NCBI GenBank assembly: GCA_004369085.1
Contig: ML210170.1
Span: 1 to 64,000 of the forward strand
Length of the DNA: 64,000 nucleotides
Source: Coprinopsis marcescibilis
Lineage: Eukaryota; Basidiomycota; Agaricomycetes; Agaricales; Psathyrellaceae
Direction: 5' to 3'
Position 1 is the first letter of the stretch; every line of letters starts with the position of its first letter. This document shows positions 45,472 through 56,977 of this stretch, piece by piece. The translations under genes and the position numbers were made by a program. The notes beneath the pieces were generated by a model. That model did no database searches. It was not told the origin of the DNA and worked only from the letters and a program-made list of their open reading frames with translations.

Positions 45472-45734
45472 GGTTGGTTGATTCTGTGAAAGGCGGGCGT
45501 TAATGAAGGGCTGTCCTGAGCAACGCGGGCTGCGTGTATTAAAGCGAGATAAAACTGACTTGTCTTTGGGCTCTGTGGAAGTGGTGTTGTAGCAGGGGCT
45601 ACGAGCAGTCGACGCGCCTATCGGGCAGAAGGTTCAGGGCAGGCTAGATAAGATTAGACGATGCAGACAGCCGGCGTAGATTAGATTAGATAGATCGGGT
45701 GGCCGTGCACCGACAAGATCTTCCCCCTCAACTA

Positions 45735-45855
45735 CTTCAGTACTTGCGGTGAAATGTGACCTTCTTTGCAAGCGGCCCTGCTGACAAACGAGGCTTTGCA
45801 AATGTATATAAACCCTTGCCATTTTTGCTGAAATCCCAACAACCAGTGTTACACT
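45735..45855. promoter_or_regulatory. inverted promoter block with TATA-like box (unit 1)
   Basis: This ~120-bp segment matches the reverse complement of 46916-47038 of unit 2 (shared pieces GCGGTGAAATGTGACCTTC, TATATAAACCCTTG and CCAGTGTTA). The TATATAAA box is at 45805-45812 on the plus strand, pointing away from the minus-strand gene at 45190-45471. Confidence 0.75.
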
Positions 45856-46524
45856 GGAGTAGTCCGCGGGGGCACTCCAGAGTCCGGACGTAGTGTACCT
45901 GAGCCTCGACTTGGACTTGTGTGTCTCATAAGCACCTAGGAGAAAGATAAGGCGATTCTGACATAGTACTCACACTGCACCAGAACCTGAACGAAAAGGA
46001 TTCTTGTTTCCCACATCTCGCAAAAGCGTAAAACCTAGCTAATTCTCCGACTTCCGCGCATTCCGTTCCTCACAGCGTACCGCAAGTGCTGAAGTGCCTG
46101 AGCCTTGACTTGGACCTGTGGCTAAGACTGGCATCGGGCACGAAAGATACAAGATAATACTGACAGAATAATTGCACTACCAGTAGAGGAATGGAAATGT
46201 TTACAATTTACAGTCTATCGTGTGATGACCCTTAGTACGTCAGATGTCCTATTATGCTGCCTAGGATGTGGAATGAGTCGGTTTCAGCCCAGACTGAGTT
46301 AGGAAGCCAACTAAAGAAGGTGACTGGGTAGACTGCCCTTGAAACAGAAGCCCAAATCTTAATTTGTTATACTAGCGAGCCGTAATATCACAGAGACTGG
46401 GTCTTTATTTAGTTGGTTTGCTTTACATCTTGTCTCTGCATCTACTACCCAGTCACTCTCCTAGTCATCTTCCAAGTCATCCCGTCTCTCTTCCAGATAC
46501 TCTGTTTCATCCCCGATCGCTGCC

Positions 46525-46806
46525 CTACTTGGCCTTTGTAATGCCCAACTCTTGCTCGAAGGTGAAGAAGGAAATCTCCAGAACCCCATCATCGGGAGTA
46601 AGATACCATCCCCTGCGCAATCCGCTAGCGGGATCCTCGAAGACAACAACCTCCCAGCCGAGTCGCGTCCACAAACATTTGTCGGGATCGTCGAAGTTGG
46701 GAGGAACGGGGAACCACTCGGCGTCGCCGGTTGGGATGCTGTAGTTGGACACAAAAGCCCTGAGCTTGGGGTATTTGGATTGGTTACAGAGTTTGAAGCC
46801 GGGCAT
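46525..46806 (-). CDS. small unrecognised protein, 93 aa, copy 2
   Basis: One exon, 93 aa, starting MPGFKLCNQSKYPKLRAFVS. It is a full-length paralogue of 45190-45471, with substitutions but no gaps or stops, which supports coding. ATG at 46806 is chosen by alignment with copy 1; the frame stays open further upstream to 47007, but that part is the diverged 5' leader. Function unknown. Confidence 0.65.
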   Translation of the reverse strand: MPGFKLCNQSKYPKLRAFVSNYSIPTGDAEWFPVPPNFDDPDKCLWTRLGWEVVVFEDPASGLRRGWYLTPDDGVLEISFFTFEQELGITKAK

Positions 46807-46959
46807 AATTGGTTGATTCTGTGACAGGCGCGCGTTAATGAAAGGTGTCCTGAGCAACGCGGGCTGCGTGTATCTGAGGGAGATGGAACTGACCTGTCTT
46901 TGGATTCTGTGGAAGTGGTTTAACACTGGGTGTTGGGATCTCAGCGAAATTGACAAGGG

Positions 46960-46967
46960 TTTATATA
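46960..46967 (-). promoter_or_regulatory. TATA-like box, 93-codon gene copy 2
   Basis: TATATAAA on the minus strand, about 155 bp before the ATG. The distance fits a leader containing a short intron (GTCAGT donor and CACAG acceptor are visible on the minus strand between them). Confidence 0.5.
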
Positions 46968-47403
46968 CCTTTGCAAACCCTCGTTGTGTCAGCAAGGCCA
47001 CTTGCAATGAAGGTCACATTTCACCGCAATTGCTGAAGTCCCTGACCCTCGACTTGGACTTGTGCTTCTGATAAGCACTCGGAAGAAAGATCAGATGATT
47101 CTGACATAGTGCTCCCACCGCACAAGAACATGAACGGAAAGGATTTTTGTTTCGACGCCCAACCAAGCTTCCCACATCTCGAAAAAGCGTAAAACCAAGC
47201 TCAATTCTCCGACTTTCGCGCATTCCGTCCCTCACAGTGCACCGCAAATGCTTAAGTGCCTGAGCCTTAGGTTGGAGCTGTGACCCAGACCGGCATCAGG
47301 CACGAAAAATACAAGACAATACTGACAGAGTCCTTGCACTACGAGTAGATGAATGAAAATGATTCCAATTTACAGTCCATCGTGTGATGACCCTTATTTT
47401 AGA

Positions 47404-48279
47404 TGTGCCATGTTCGCTACTTTTGGAGGCCACCAAACCCATGCCTCACAACCAGACCGACGAAGTAATCCATAGTCGACAATAGCCCATATGCATATGT
47501 TTTCGCCAGGGAGGTGGTACGGTGTATTACAGCTTCGACTGGTGTGTTTGGACGCCCTTTCCGTGGGCTCCAATGTGGTGCTGGTAGCCATACATTCTCT
47601 CCTTCATAACTTACGTTACAAGGCTCCCAGGGTTTCAGCTGGAATCACGGAACAATGTCGACAGTCAAAATAGTTTCGTCCCACATTCCAGATTGACCTA
47701 TCTGAATCCTGATTCAAAGCCACAACACCTCACTCAACTCAGTTACTCGGTTTCTAGCAGGTCCTAGCTAGATAGTAGACTTTCAACATCGTAAAAATGT
47801 ACCATGCCTCACCAAAGACATGGAAAAAGTCTCGGTTTCCTATTCGAAAAGGTCCGAATTTAGAGTTTAGACAATACTCCTCGTTTGACAGCCGTCACAA
47901 AGTATGAAAGAGAGAATTCCACAAGCATGCAGTGGAGCTCTGCGTACCCCTGGAATGTGTCTCATGATGCACGGCGACTGCTGAGCATTCCCATTGTCCA
48001 AACCAAATATTCTGTTCCTATGTACACGCAACGATGCACCCCATCTGTCAGTTAAATGCCGAAATCAGACGGTAATGTCGCTAAGACCCTAACAGATGGG
48101 TTCAACTCGCACATCCTCTGAAAGCTGGGCGGCTGCTAGCTTTCTGCTACCTGAAGCCTTGTCTTAGGAAAGGAAACCATCGAGACTCCAACGTTTCAGG
48201 ATATAGCCACTACTGAAGTGAGCGGTCCCTGCGTCCATGGCCATGGACAGAGGTGCCTGTGTGTCATCTATGACGAGGG
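47404..48279. other. intergenic, no supported gene
   Basis: About 880 bp past the second duplication unit. Frames are short and motif-free. Nothing recognised. Confidence 0.45.
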
Positions 48280-48400
48280 CGGCTATTGGAGGCTTATTGT
48301 GCTGTCCAGGATATGGAAGGAGTCGGTGTTTCGACCCAGCCTGAGTTAGAAAGCCAACTAAAGAAGGGTTAATTTGCTACAGCATTAACTGGGTAGACAG
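48280..48400. repeat. fragment related to 46244-46340
   Basis: Shares GGA(A/T)TGAGTCGG-type sequence, CAGCC..ACTGAGTTAG and GAAAGCCAACTAAAGAAGG with unit 1 of the 93-codon duplication. A third, partial copy of that locus. Confidence 0.6.
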
Positions 48401-48439
48401 CCCTACTTCCCCGTGAAAGTATTGGGACGCGATTGAAGT

Positions 48440-48740
48440 GGATGTCTGACGGCGTGTGGGAGTAACGGTGTAAGGTTGGAGGAGCTTGGAGCTCGCTCAG
48501 GCTCCCGCACAAGATACCGATGGTATCGGGACATCGCAGAGGTGTCATGCTGAATACTCAAGTGGCCTCTGTGCCATGTTGAAACGTCTTCGACCAACGA
48601 TGTAGACTCTACGGGAGTCGGTCCTCGGACACGCACAAACAATGTGACCGTGCAGTTTCCCCGCGTCCCGCGCCGCCCGGAGATTCCTTCTTGGCTCGGA
48701 ACCACATCCTCCGTTGACGGTATTTGTTGAAGATTTTCGT
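48440..48740 (-). pseudogene. relic copy of the kinesin 5' end and upstream region
   Basis: Segments match 44500-44830: AGCTTGGAGCTCGCT against GCCTGGAGCTCGCT, and further on AATGTGACCGTGCAGTTTCC against AACGTGACCGTGAAGTTCCC followed by CCCGGAGATTCCTT against TCCGGAGATTCCTT and CGGAACCA. The minus-strand frame 48403-48981 runs across it but corresponds to no known protein. It is most likely a decayed duplicate of the kinesin start region. Confidence 0.55.
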
Positions 48741-49133
48741 CCACAAAAAGGCTAAAGAAGACGCAAAGACGACCTGGTGACCTTCCTGCCATCTCGAGCA
48801 GGGCATTAAGCAAACAATTCGGGCGCTTATAACTAGGACCTTGACGCAAAATTACTTTTGGTGGCGGCTCCATAAGATCTTTTTTCTGGTGCGTCTTCAC
48901 GAAGCTGGGGCTCGGTCTAACAGTATCCATCTCTAGTAAAAATGTTTTGGGCAGACGAAAGAAACTCTCGTCTCGTGACAAGTCAGGTCACAAAGGCTTT
49001 CTTCGTCGGCAAAACATCGAGTATACCACTCGGTTTATCCGCGTCGAAGCCCTCCACGGTGCCCAGGTTGAACACATGGGCCATACATATAAATTCATCA
49101 TCGCGGCAGTCAACCTGAGTTGCCAGACCGAGA

Positions 49134-50738
49134 ATGAAGCCAGTTGCAGTTCTAGCTGGGCTCTGCCTCTGCCTCTTCTCCTCGTTCGTCACAATCCTCG
49201 CCGCCCCTAGCGTAACCCTCCTCTCGAACACCCTCCTCGACCAATCTGGCATATTTTTTGTCTCCTACGATGGCCTCGTAAATGTTAACAGCTTCCAGCT
49301 CAGCAATCTCCTCACCTACAACAACGTCCAATACGCGTCCTGGTACACCTCATCCCGCTATGCTGTACTCGCCCGTCGCCAACTGCCAAATGGCCCTTGG
49401 CAAACTCTCCAGCTACCTAGACAGCTCTCAAACAATAACTCGCACAACGTCGTTGTTATTGGCGTGTCGCCAGAAGACGGAAGGATCCATGTCGCACTTG
49501 ATTGCCACAGCTCTCGCGTCTTCTACACTGTTTCAGAACCAGGGCTCGCTGGCAATCTCAACACCTCGTGGGTCGCAAGTCGGTTTGGCGCGATTGGCAA
49601 TAACCTTGGGAGCCTCAACGTCGGCACGTAAGTATCTTGGAACAGTTATCCATGTCCACCACGGCTTACGAGCAATCTCTAGCCAAATAACATACCCTCA
49701 ATTCGTCATCACCCCTTCGAACGCCCTCCAATTCGTCTACCGCTCAGGCGTCTCAGGCAATGGCGCAACGCAGCTCGCTGAATACACCGGCGGGACATGG
49801 CGGAACGTTGGCAGTTGGGCGACCAACAGCGGCAGCTACAGTGCGCGAGGCGTCACAAGCAACAACCGCAACCTCTACATTCACGGGTTCACCTACGACC
49901 GGGGCGGCCGAGTGCACGTTACGGGTACATGGCGCGAGCAGGCTGGGGGGGTGATGTGTAATGGCGGGGGTCTGACGAATCATGATACGGTTTATTTCTA
50001 TTCTGATGATCGGGGTGAGTTGTGCCTGTATAGCTAGTAATTCGGGGAACGCACTGACGAGTTTAACAGGGAGAAATTGGAGAAACAGTGCTGGTTCTCA
50101 AATTTCCACCTCCGGCTCCAATCCTGTCAGAGTCAGCACTGGAGGCATCATCGTCGATCCCATAAACGCAGACCACGGCCTCATGAACCAAGAGTCCCAA
50201 GACGTCGATTCCAATGGCCAAATCCACGCGATAATATCCTACGTTCCCGGTAAGTCTACGCCCTCAAACTAGCACTTTCTTCGCCATTCTCTTGCTAAGA
50301 TCTGGGGGCTCGGCAGGCCGCTTCACCCAATGCGTGACAAGCTACCAACGCGATAGGCAAAATAGCGGCTACCCCTTCCACGTCTTCCGCTCATCAGACG
50401 GTACCTTCACCAAGACTGAAATACCGTTCCGTCTCGAAGCCGTCGGGCGCAGCCAGATCGTCGTCGACCGATCGAACAATGACGACGTCTACGTCGTCCT
50501 GCCATACCTCCGCATCGTGTCAGCCAGCAAATCTAGTGGGTACAAGGACTGGGCCTTGGTGTACGACGGTAGGGCCAGTGGCTTGAATGCATTTGGCGAG
50601 GTGACGGTGGATAGGTTGAGGGTACATGGCGGAGGAGGCAGTGCTGGTGGTCGAACTCTGTCGGTGTTTTATCAAGTGGCGAGCTCGGGATCGAGTCCGA
50701 GTGCCGTCAGGGTTGTAGACTTTGCGCTAAATGGTTAA
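49134..50738 (+). CDS. secreted BNR-repeat (BNR_4-like) protein
   Basis: Four exons (49134-49627, 49683-50014, 50070-50249, 50317-50738) join in phase to 475 aa. A signal peptide (MKPVAVLAGLCLCLFSSFVT, cleavage near residue 24) is followed by LDQSGIFFVSYDGLVNVNSF, SPEDGRIHVALDCHSSRVFY, YPQFVITPSNALQFVYRSG, HGFTYDRGGRVHVTGTWRE and NQESQDVDSNGQIHAIISY. These are successive blades of a seven-bladed-propeller type fold as in the BNR_4 family, whose members occur next to or within polysaccharide-degrading enzymes. The histidine in DCHSS and the H..YDRGGRVHVTGTWR block are typical. Probable extracellular carbohydrate-active protein; substrate unknown. It lies upstream of the peroxin gene on the same strand. 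Confidence 0.8.
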
Positions 50739-51129
50739 AGTGGCGCCGACTGCTATATCACCCCTTTGGAGTAGGTCTCTCTGTATACATAGGAGCACAA
50801 TGGGGAAATTGCGATCATAGTGAAAGCCCAACGAGCGTTGGGGTTAGGGTTGCACTGAGTCCAAATAGGGTTAGGGTCGGCCCTTGCGCTGTAAGTCCCC
50901 TGGCAAGCCTATTGAGGATACCTTTCTCATCTAGACCACGACCAAGGTAAGGTTCATTTGTATTAGGTGCATACTCTGCCGTGAATATTAATGTACGAGT
51001 CTTCTACTTACAGCCAGCCTCATTAGGAGCTGAAAAGCTTCCGTAGGTCATTTTGCAATCGACAAAGCCAACCACATTCACATGTTTGATGCCCCTGCTG
51101 CTTTACATATAACCTGAACAGGATTATCA
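50739..51129. other. intergenic with two telomere-like TTAGGG motifs
   Basis: About 390 bp between two plus-strand genes. GGGGTTAGGGTTG at about 50840-50852 and ATAGGGTTAGGGTCGG at about 50865-50880 resemble single telomere-repeat units. No gene seen. Confidence 0.5.
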
Positions 51130-53219
51130 ATGGCGAACATGGCAGCGCTCGACTATGTTGACATACCACCAGGAGCGACAAGACTCCGCTCGGCGTCGTC
51201 GTCGACAACGAAGGCGAAACCTACAAAGTCGATAGGCTCAATGGACATACGACCAGCTCCGCAGGTTTTTACTTCTCTACCGAACCCCTCGCCACCGTCT
51301 TCACCTCGACGAAGTAGTCTGCATCGGTCAATGTCGCTATCATCGACGGCTGCCAGTGCTCTTGCGTCGCCTACATTAGGGTTCATACCGCAGCTGGTGA
51401 TATCGTCGACCTTTCCGGGGATTTCGTCGACAGAAGACAGCGAGAATGGCGGTTCATCGAACCCGCGACAAAGACTGGATCCAGAAAAATACACGCTGCT
51501 ATCTACGAAGGACCCTTTGTCGCTCCCAATCATGACCAACAACTTCAAGCGGTTCGTCAGCAAGATAGGGCCCGTATTTTGGCTGCAGGATCGCGTAGAG
51601 GAAATTGTGCTTTGGAAACGGGGGTGGAAGGTGACATGCGTCTGGATGGCGTTGTACGCATTCCTATGTACGTTTAATATTTTTCTGTTTTCTTTGTCTA
51701 ACCCCTTCTTAGGTTTCTTCCCCAGACTTATTCTCCTCGTCCCACACGCCGCAGTAATAGCCATTATACTCGCCACGTATCCCTACCCGCAATCAAGCCA
51801 GCCTTTCTCCCAAGACCATAGTTCAACAGACCCTACTGCACAACCGGCTCAAGCCCAACCAGCTACTGAAGGTTCAATACCATGGCAGGCCAACATTCAA
51901 GGGATCCAGAATCTAATGGGCGCCGTGTATGTCGTCGTTTACTCGGTGCATCCCCATACTAACATCCTAGCAGGTCAGACCTCTTTACCGCAGTCGAACC
52001 ACACGTGTACCACCTTGTGCTATCACCTGCGCATTTCAAGGACCCAAAATCTTTCTCAAAAGCGACCTCTTCGACCGACACAGATAGCAACTCCACACAA
52101 CCAGTATCACCATACACCCCACACCTCCTAACTCTGCTGGTCCTCTCCTTTCCGTTCATGGCCTTTGTTGTCAGCCTCCCCTGGTTCCCAATCCGTGAGG
52201 TCTGCCTCGTCGGTGGCCTCCTTCCATTCCTCGGTGGGCACCCACATGTGCGAAAATACCTACTCCCACTCGCGGTGCCGATGATGACGCAGGCGGCCCC
52301 CCTTGTGATCGCCAGGGTGCAGCAGAAATGGGCCTCCTTCGAGGCGTTCCTTCAAGACGCCTCATCTTCCTCAAGCCCCAAATGGAAGGTAGTCAAGATC
52401 CTTGTGTCAAAATTGTTGGGTATCAATCTGCTTCGCGGCACCGACTCGAAACTATCAAAATCGTCTCCCGATACCAAACCAGCTCAAGACCACGCTACCA
52501 ATTCCCTCCCAGCACCCCAACCGATCCCGACCCTCGTCCAACGCATCATTGATAACGACCGTTTAACGGACATGTGTTGGAACTCGGAGATGCATGAGGT
52601 GGAGTTGTGGGAGAACGAGCGATTTGGGACGACCTCTGGAGACGGGGGGATAGGAGTGCAGGTATCTGGCGAGCAACCTGCACCGTCGGCGTCGAAGAAT
52701 AACAAATGGAGCAAAGGGAACCTGCGGGCGGGCGAGAGGACTGCGTGGACGCGTGGAAGGGATGGGTGGAGTGGCATTGGCGGGGGGTATGCGGGGTCTG
52801 GCATCGAGGAGGGTGGCGAGGTTAGGTGCGCTGCTTTTTTTTTCTTTCTTTTCCTCTCGCCAAATTATTATTCTCTTTGTCATTTTGGAGACGTAGTACT
52901 GACTCTGATTCTAACTAGCAGCAACCTTACGTTCTCCCTTGCACCTGGATGGGCCTTTGTGGAAACTGAGGATTGGAGGAAGGATGTGCTGGCGGAGTGG
53001 TCGGGGGTCGGTGCTGATGAAGGTTGGTTTTTCGCAAGTCCTTTCTTTTGTTGGAGAGATGCCGATGAACGTGCAGATGGATGGGTGTATACCAACGACG
53101 CTTGGCTAGGCCCTAGACCTTCGACGTATACTGCTGGTGGAGGAAGTGTCACGAGACGACGGAGGTGGACGAGGAGGGTGTGGTATGATGTAGAACGGGC
53201 CAAGCAGGAGACCACCTGA
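51130..53219 (+). CDS. peroxisomal membrane peroxin, Pex24p/dysferlin-domain family
   Basis: Four exons (51130-51667, 51713-51926, 51974-52825, 52922-53219) join in phase to 633 aa. A Ser/Pro-rich head is followed by hydrophobic membrane segments (VTCVWMALYAFLCFFPRLIL, VPHAAVIAIILATYP) and LLTLLVLSFPFMAFVVSL. The C-terminal half carries the dysferlin-type motifs: VELWENERFG, then GWAFVETEDWRKD, DGWVYTNDAW and RRRRWTRRVWYD. This order (membrane part, then DysF) is that of the yeast Pex28-Pex32 group, ER/peroxisome contact proteins that control peroxisome size and number. Which yeast member it corresponds to cannot be said. A long acidic/serine linker separates the DysF halves. Confidence 0.85.
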
Positions 53220-53650
53220 TGCGTTTTTAGCTCTGTATTTGTGTTGTGGATTGAATGTTGTATTTTGAAGATAATCGGTCCATCGACGGAGGTTCTGCAA
53301 CGCAGCTTGGTCTCTGTGACTTTGTTCTTAGGGCGCACCGCGGCCACGAGACTTCTTTGACTTGTTGTACTAAATCGGCAAGAATTGTGTGTCCTCCGGT
53401 CAGACTGAACCGTGGAACCATTCCTCAAGTCCCTGCTTATCCTTCTGGTAGAGTCACTTATGATAACTGGAAATTTCGGATAATAGGGAACGGTAGGTAG
53501 GGTGGCAAGCAAGAATCCTGCATTGCGCACCGGCAAATGATAGTATCTTACTCCCGGTGCAATATTCAATACCGTCCGAATGATGCAGTCCGCTGTCGTA
53601 CGAGCCAAATGCAAACCAGCAAAAGATATACAGACTACGATGGTCACGAA
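53220..53650. other. intergenic between convergent genes
   Basis: About 430 bp between the stops of the peroxin (plus) and the first DUF2235 gene (minus). No supported gene. Confidence 0.45.
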
Positions 53651-56172
53651 TCAATCTACCCAAGTAGGCTGAACCCTCAATTGCGGTTCAGGTTTGTACC
53701 GCTTTCCTTTCAACCTCTTCCTCTCATTCTCATGTTCTGCCTCCATCCGGATCTTCACAGTGCGGTGGACCTTGACTCCATTTGCCGCCTGTTTCGGTAT
53801 GAATCTGGGTCGCGCCATGTTGGATCTGAGGGGCATTGCGGTCACTAAACAGGTGGGGACACCAGAAGCTGAATGACGTACTGGAAATAGTTGACCCATT
53901 GGTTGTTGCCTCTTTGATACCGGAGCCGAAGTGGTAAGATCTCCAGAGCCCACCACGCCTTCTGCAGTTTCAGCTGGTCATACGCTGGGCTCAAAGCATC
54001 GCGCAGCTCCTCGTCCTCCTCCGAGCCAAGGAACGTTGGGGGTGTGGCGACTGCGGGGGCCTTCTCGCTAGCAAGAGTGCTAGTGGCTGCCGCGTTGGTA
54101 ATTGATGATTTTACCTTCCTTCTTAACAGGTTATGGGGACGGATGGGTATTTCTTTCCTTGGGCGCCTCTGGAGCCTAAGAACACTCCCTTCCTCGGCTT
54201 CCGGGATCGTAGGGAGTGCATGCGGGGGACGTGGGGTAACATAGGGGTAGAGTGTCGTCGGGTCCAAGCCAATTTCGTAAAGCCTTTCGGAGATGAACCG
54301 AATGCCGGTCTTTGCCTTGAAGCATTCCCTCACCATCCAACGTAACGGTATGCGAGCCAGAGAATGCCGAGTTTTATTGCTGACAGAGCCACCTCCGACA
54401 TCTAAAAACGAGCGTACAGTCAGCCGCTAACGACCCAAAAGAAGGACAACATACCACAGTGACAGCCCTAATGCAGAGGTAGGAAAAGCTTCATTAGTGC
54501 GAGGAATGTACAAGGTGAGCTTAAACATACCGCAAACCAAACCTCCTCAATATCGGTCTGCTGAGTCCCTTTAGAATGCATTCTCTCGAGCGTGTTCAAG
54601 ATCTTGTCGTCGCTTGCTTCCTTTCTCAGGCTCTTCTGAGTGCTATCTCCAGTCGTCTTCTTCCTGTTTGGCCCTGTATCCGTCCTAGCTGGCTCCTGCT
54701 TGGACCCAATTCCAGAGAAGTCCAAACCCCGGGCAGCCATCTTTTCCAAACCCTTCTTCGTCTCTCGAAAATCGATGATCGAAATGTCGTCCTCACTTGT
54801 ATATTTGCCATGGTGTCCAGAATACGGATGGGCCTGACCCGCATGGCTGAGGTGAGGATGGGTCTCGCCATCCAATCCCAATTTCTCCTCTTCCTTGGTT
54901 GGTCGATTCCACAGGTTGGCCTTGAACTTCGCGCGACGCTCGTCTAATGCGACGGCGTGGCGGAATGTTCGAACGATTGTGTTGGAAGTTGTGAATGGAA
55001 GACGCTTGGGGAAGAGACCGACAGAGTCTACCGTGTCCCTATTCGCCAGGATGAATGATGTGTGATGTTGCCATCGGAGGGAAAATGCGGCTTACCAGAC
55101 GCCAATGAATTCGATCTCAACGTTGATTGAGAACGCCTTCTTGAAATCGTTGGACTGTTCCCATCCAATTTCATCGGTACGGGAGTACATCTTGTATGCG
55201 AATGGTACCTGTTCCCAGTTGTCGGCTGGCAGGAGTCCGATTTTGTGCAACATCCCTGCCAGACTGTGAGTTCAAGACGTCAGTATGAGTCCGATACTCA
55301 ATGAGACTGTGAATCTCACCTCCGAGCAGTATAAGCTCCACGAGAGAATCCTGATGTGAATGGGTCAGTTAGAGTGTCACAGTTATGTGCGACAGGAACA
55401 TGACCACAAACCAAAAATGCATATCTTGTCCCCAGGGAGATCTAAGCGGAAGAGAAATCAGAACCGGTTGCTCGACGGTTAAGGAAGACCATGGCATACA
55501 GTTCTGCATGAGGAATTCATACCCGCTCATAACGTGGGCATGGATGCTGGAAGCGAACATGAGATCCAGGGTCTAGGAGGAACGGTACCTCAGGATTCAG
55601 TACTTGTGCATAGCCACGACCCTAAATAATCAAGACCAACATACCTTCTGAATACTCGACAACCACGGCTTTGCAGCCTTTGCGGGCGTGTATGTTCCAA
55701 TGCCAGTCTGATAGTAGACCATCTGCTTGGTTTTATCATCTTTCTTCAGCAAAGATACTAGCTGGACGATGTTCGAGTTGTCCGCATCGAACTGATCTCC
55801 AGTTCCGTCGAAACACAGGATCAGGGTGCGACCTTGAGTTGAGCTATCCAGCGGAGGAATGACTTCTGGGAATACAGTTGGATCCAACGTCTTTCTTGGT
55901 TTCGGAGTCGCATGCGCGGGCTGTTGACCTGGTGCAGGAGGAATGCTATGAGGTGGGGTCGTGGCTTGTGCGTTCTCAACGATCGTCTCGAATTCATAGA
56001 ACTCATCGTCTTCGCTAAATGCTGTCGATGAGCGCTCGTGGAAGTGAGCTTGGGCGTTGGGATCGCCGGCGGCGTGATTGACTACGGTTTCGGTGGTGGA
56101 GAATGTAGTAGGTTCTTGGACATGACGCGAAGCTTGGGCGGGTTGGTTCGTGAACAGCTGCTTTCTGGACAT
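53651..56172 (-). CDS. DUF2235 (Tle1-like) alpha/beta hydrolase, copy 1
   Basis: A multi-exon gene of roughly 650-700 aa starting MSRKQLFTNQPAQASRHVQE. After a disordered N-terminus of about 110 residues come the family blocks GRTLILCFDGTGDQFDADNS, MVYYQTGIGTY, HVMSGYEFLMQN, KICIFGFSRGAYTARS (nucleophile serine in GFSRG, rebuilt across two introns), FIGVWDTVDSVG (acid), CDVGGGSVSN, and ARIPLRWMVRECF. The last exon restarts at SNMARPRFIPKQ and ends PTWVD. DUF2235 is the catalytic domain seen in bacterial Tle1 phospholipase effectors; the fungal proteins are cytosolic-looking and uncharacterised. Tandem with the copy at 56978-59374 on the same strand. A TATAAAT box lies 45-51 bp before the ATG. 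Confidence 0.85.
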
Positions 56173-56977
56173 TCTTGACTCCTTGCGATGCTCGACTAGA
56201 TGAGAAAGTGGTCGTGATTTATACCAGGGGAAGACTTGAGTTCAATTCTAAAACAAAATGGGCCAACCAGTACGAGGGGTGAGGAGGACAAAACAGTCAA
56301 GGCTGTATAACGTTCATCATGCATCGTGTCCATCAGAGAAATCAAAGGAAAACACAGTTGACAGCGGGTTCGGACGAAAAAGTCAAATGGAGAGGCTCGG
56401 CGTGATGGGAACCTGGGTCACCTGAGCTTGGTCATCTGGGCGCTTAAGGAAAATGACATTACTAGGCTTGGAGACCAAGAGTTTTGGATGCGTCGTCGAT
56501 ATCATGATATCACCCCGAAAATGTGTAGATGTAAATCTGAGGTCAGTGCGCACTACGCGATCCTTGATTTTGAGACTAAATTTACTGCAATGATAGAATG
56601 GCGTCACTGTAACTGAAACAAACTCGGACGGAAGCACCACGAAAATGCCGGCTCCGCTTGCGCCGCACATTGAGCCTTGAGCAGAAACAGGTCGCAGGCG
56701 GGGACCAATGGCCAACGTCAAGAGAAGATTGGTATCATATATTCCGCTTCGTATCGGCTTATAGATGAAGTGGGCTGTATTGTACATGACATGTTGCATG
56801 GGTAAGGAATAATCGCATATGGCTTAAGAATGATGAACATAAGTGCAAACAATTAATAGGACATGGAGCATAACGTGAAGCCTAAGTTCGTAGAGGCGCT
56901 ACATACAGATCATATAACAGTGTGGGGATTGGGTATGTACTTGGAACGAGAACCCTCTTGAGGAGAACATAACCTAC
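56173..56977. other. intergenic between tandem DUF2235 genes
   Basis: About 800 bp holding the promoter of copy 1 and the 3' flank of copy 2. The minus-strand frame 56383-56799 has no motif. No other gene seen. Confidence 0.45.
56217..56223 (-). promoter_or_regulatory. TATA box of DUF2235 copy 1
   Basis: TATAAAT on the minus strand in the context GGTATAAATCAC, 45-51 bp before the ATG at 56172. The paralogue has the same context GGTATAAATCAA at 59495-59501. Confidence 0.6.

Larger units (their letters stand above)
45077..46392. repeat. tandem duplication, unit 1 (93-codon gene)
   Basis: Direct repeat with 46393-47403. Both units begin AGACTGGGTCTTT(A/G)TTTAGT, contain one 93-codon minus-strand gene, and share upstream sequence ending near GTGTGATGACCCTTA. 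Unit 1 is longer because of an extra segment of about 140 bp (45596-45734) and carries an inverted block (45735-45855). Confidence 0.8.
46393..47403. repeat. tandem duplication, unit 2 (93-codon gene)
   Basis: Second copy of the block at 45077-46392, in direct orientation and directly adjoining it. It lacks the extra ~140 bp of unit 1. Confidence 0.8.

Noticed and set aside
48403..48981. 192-codon minus-strand frame as a gene
   Set aside because: No motif, and part of it aligns with non-coding kinesin upstream sequence, so it is better explained as a relic.
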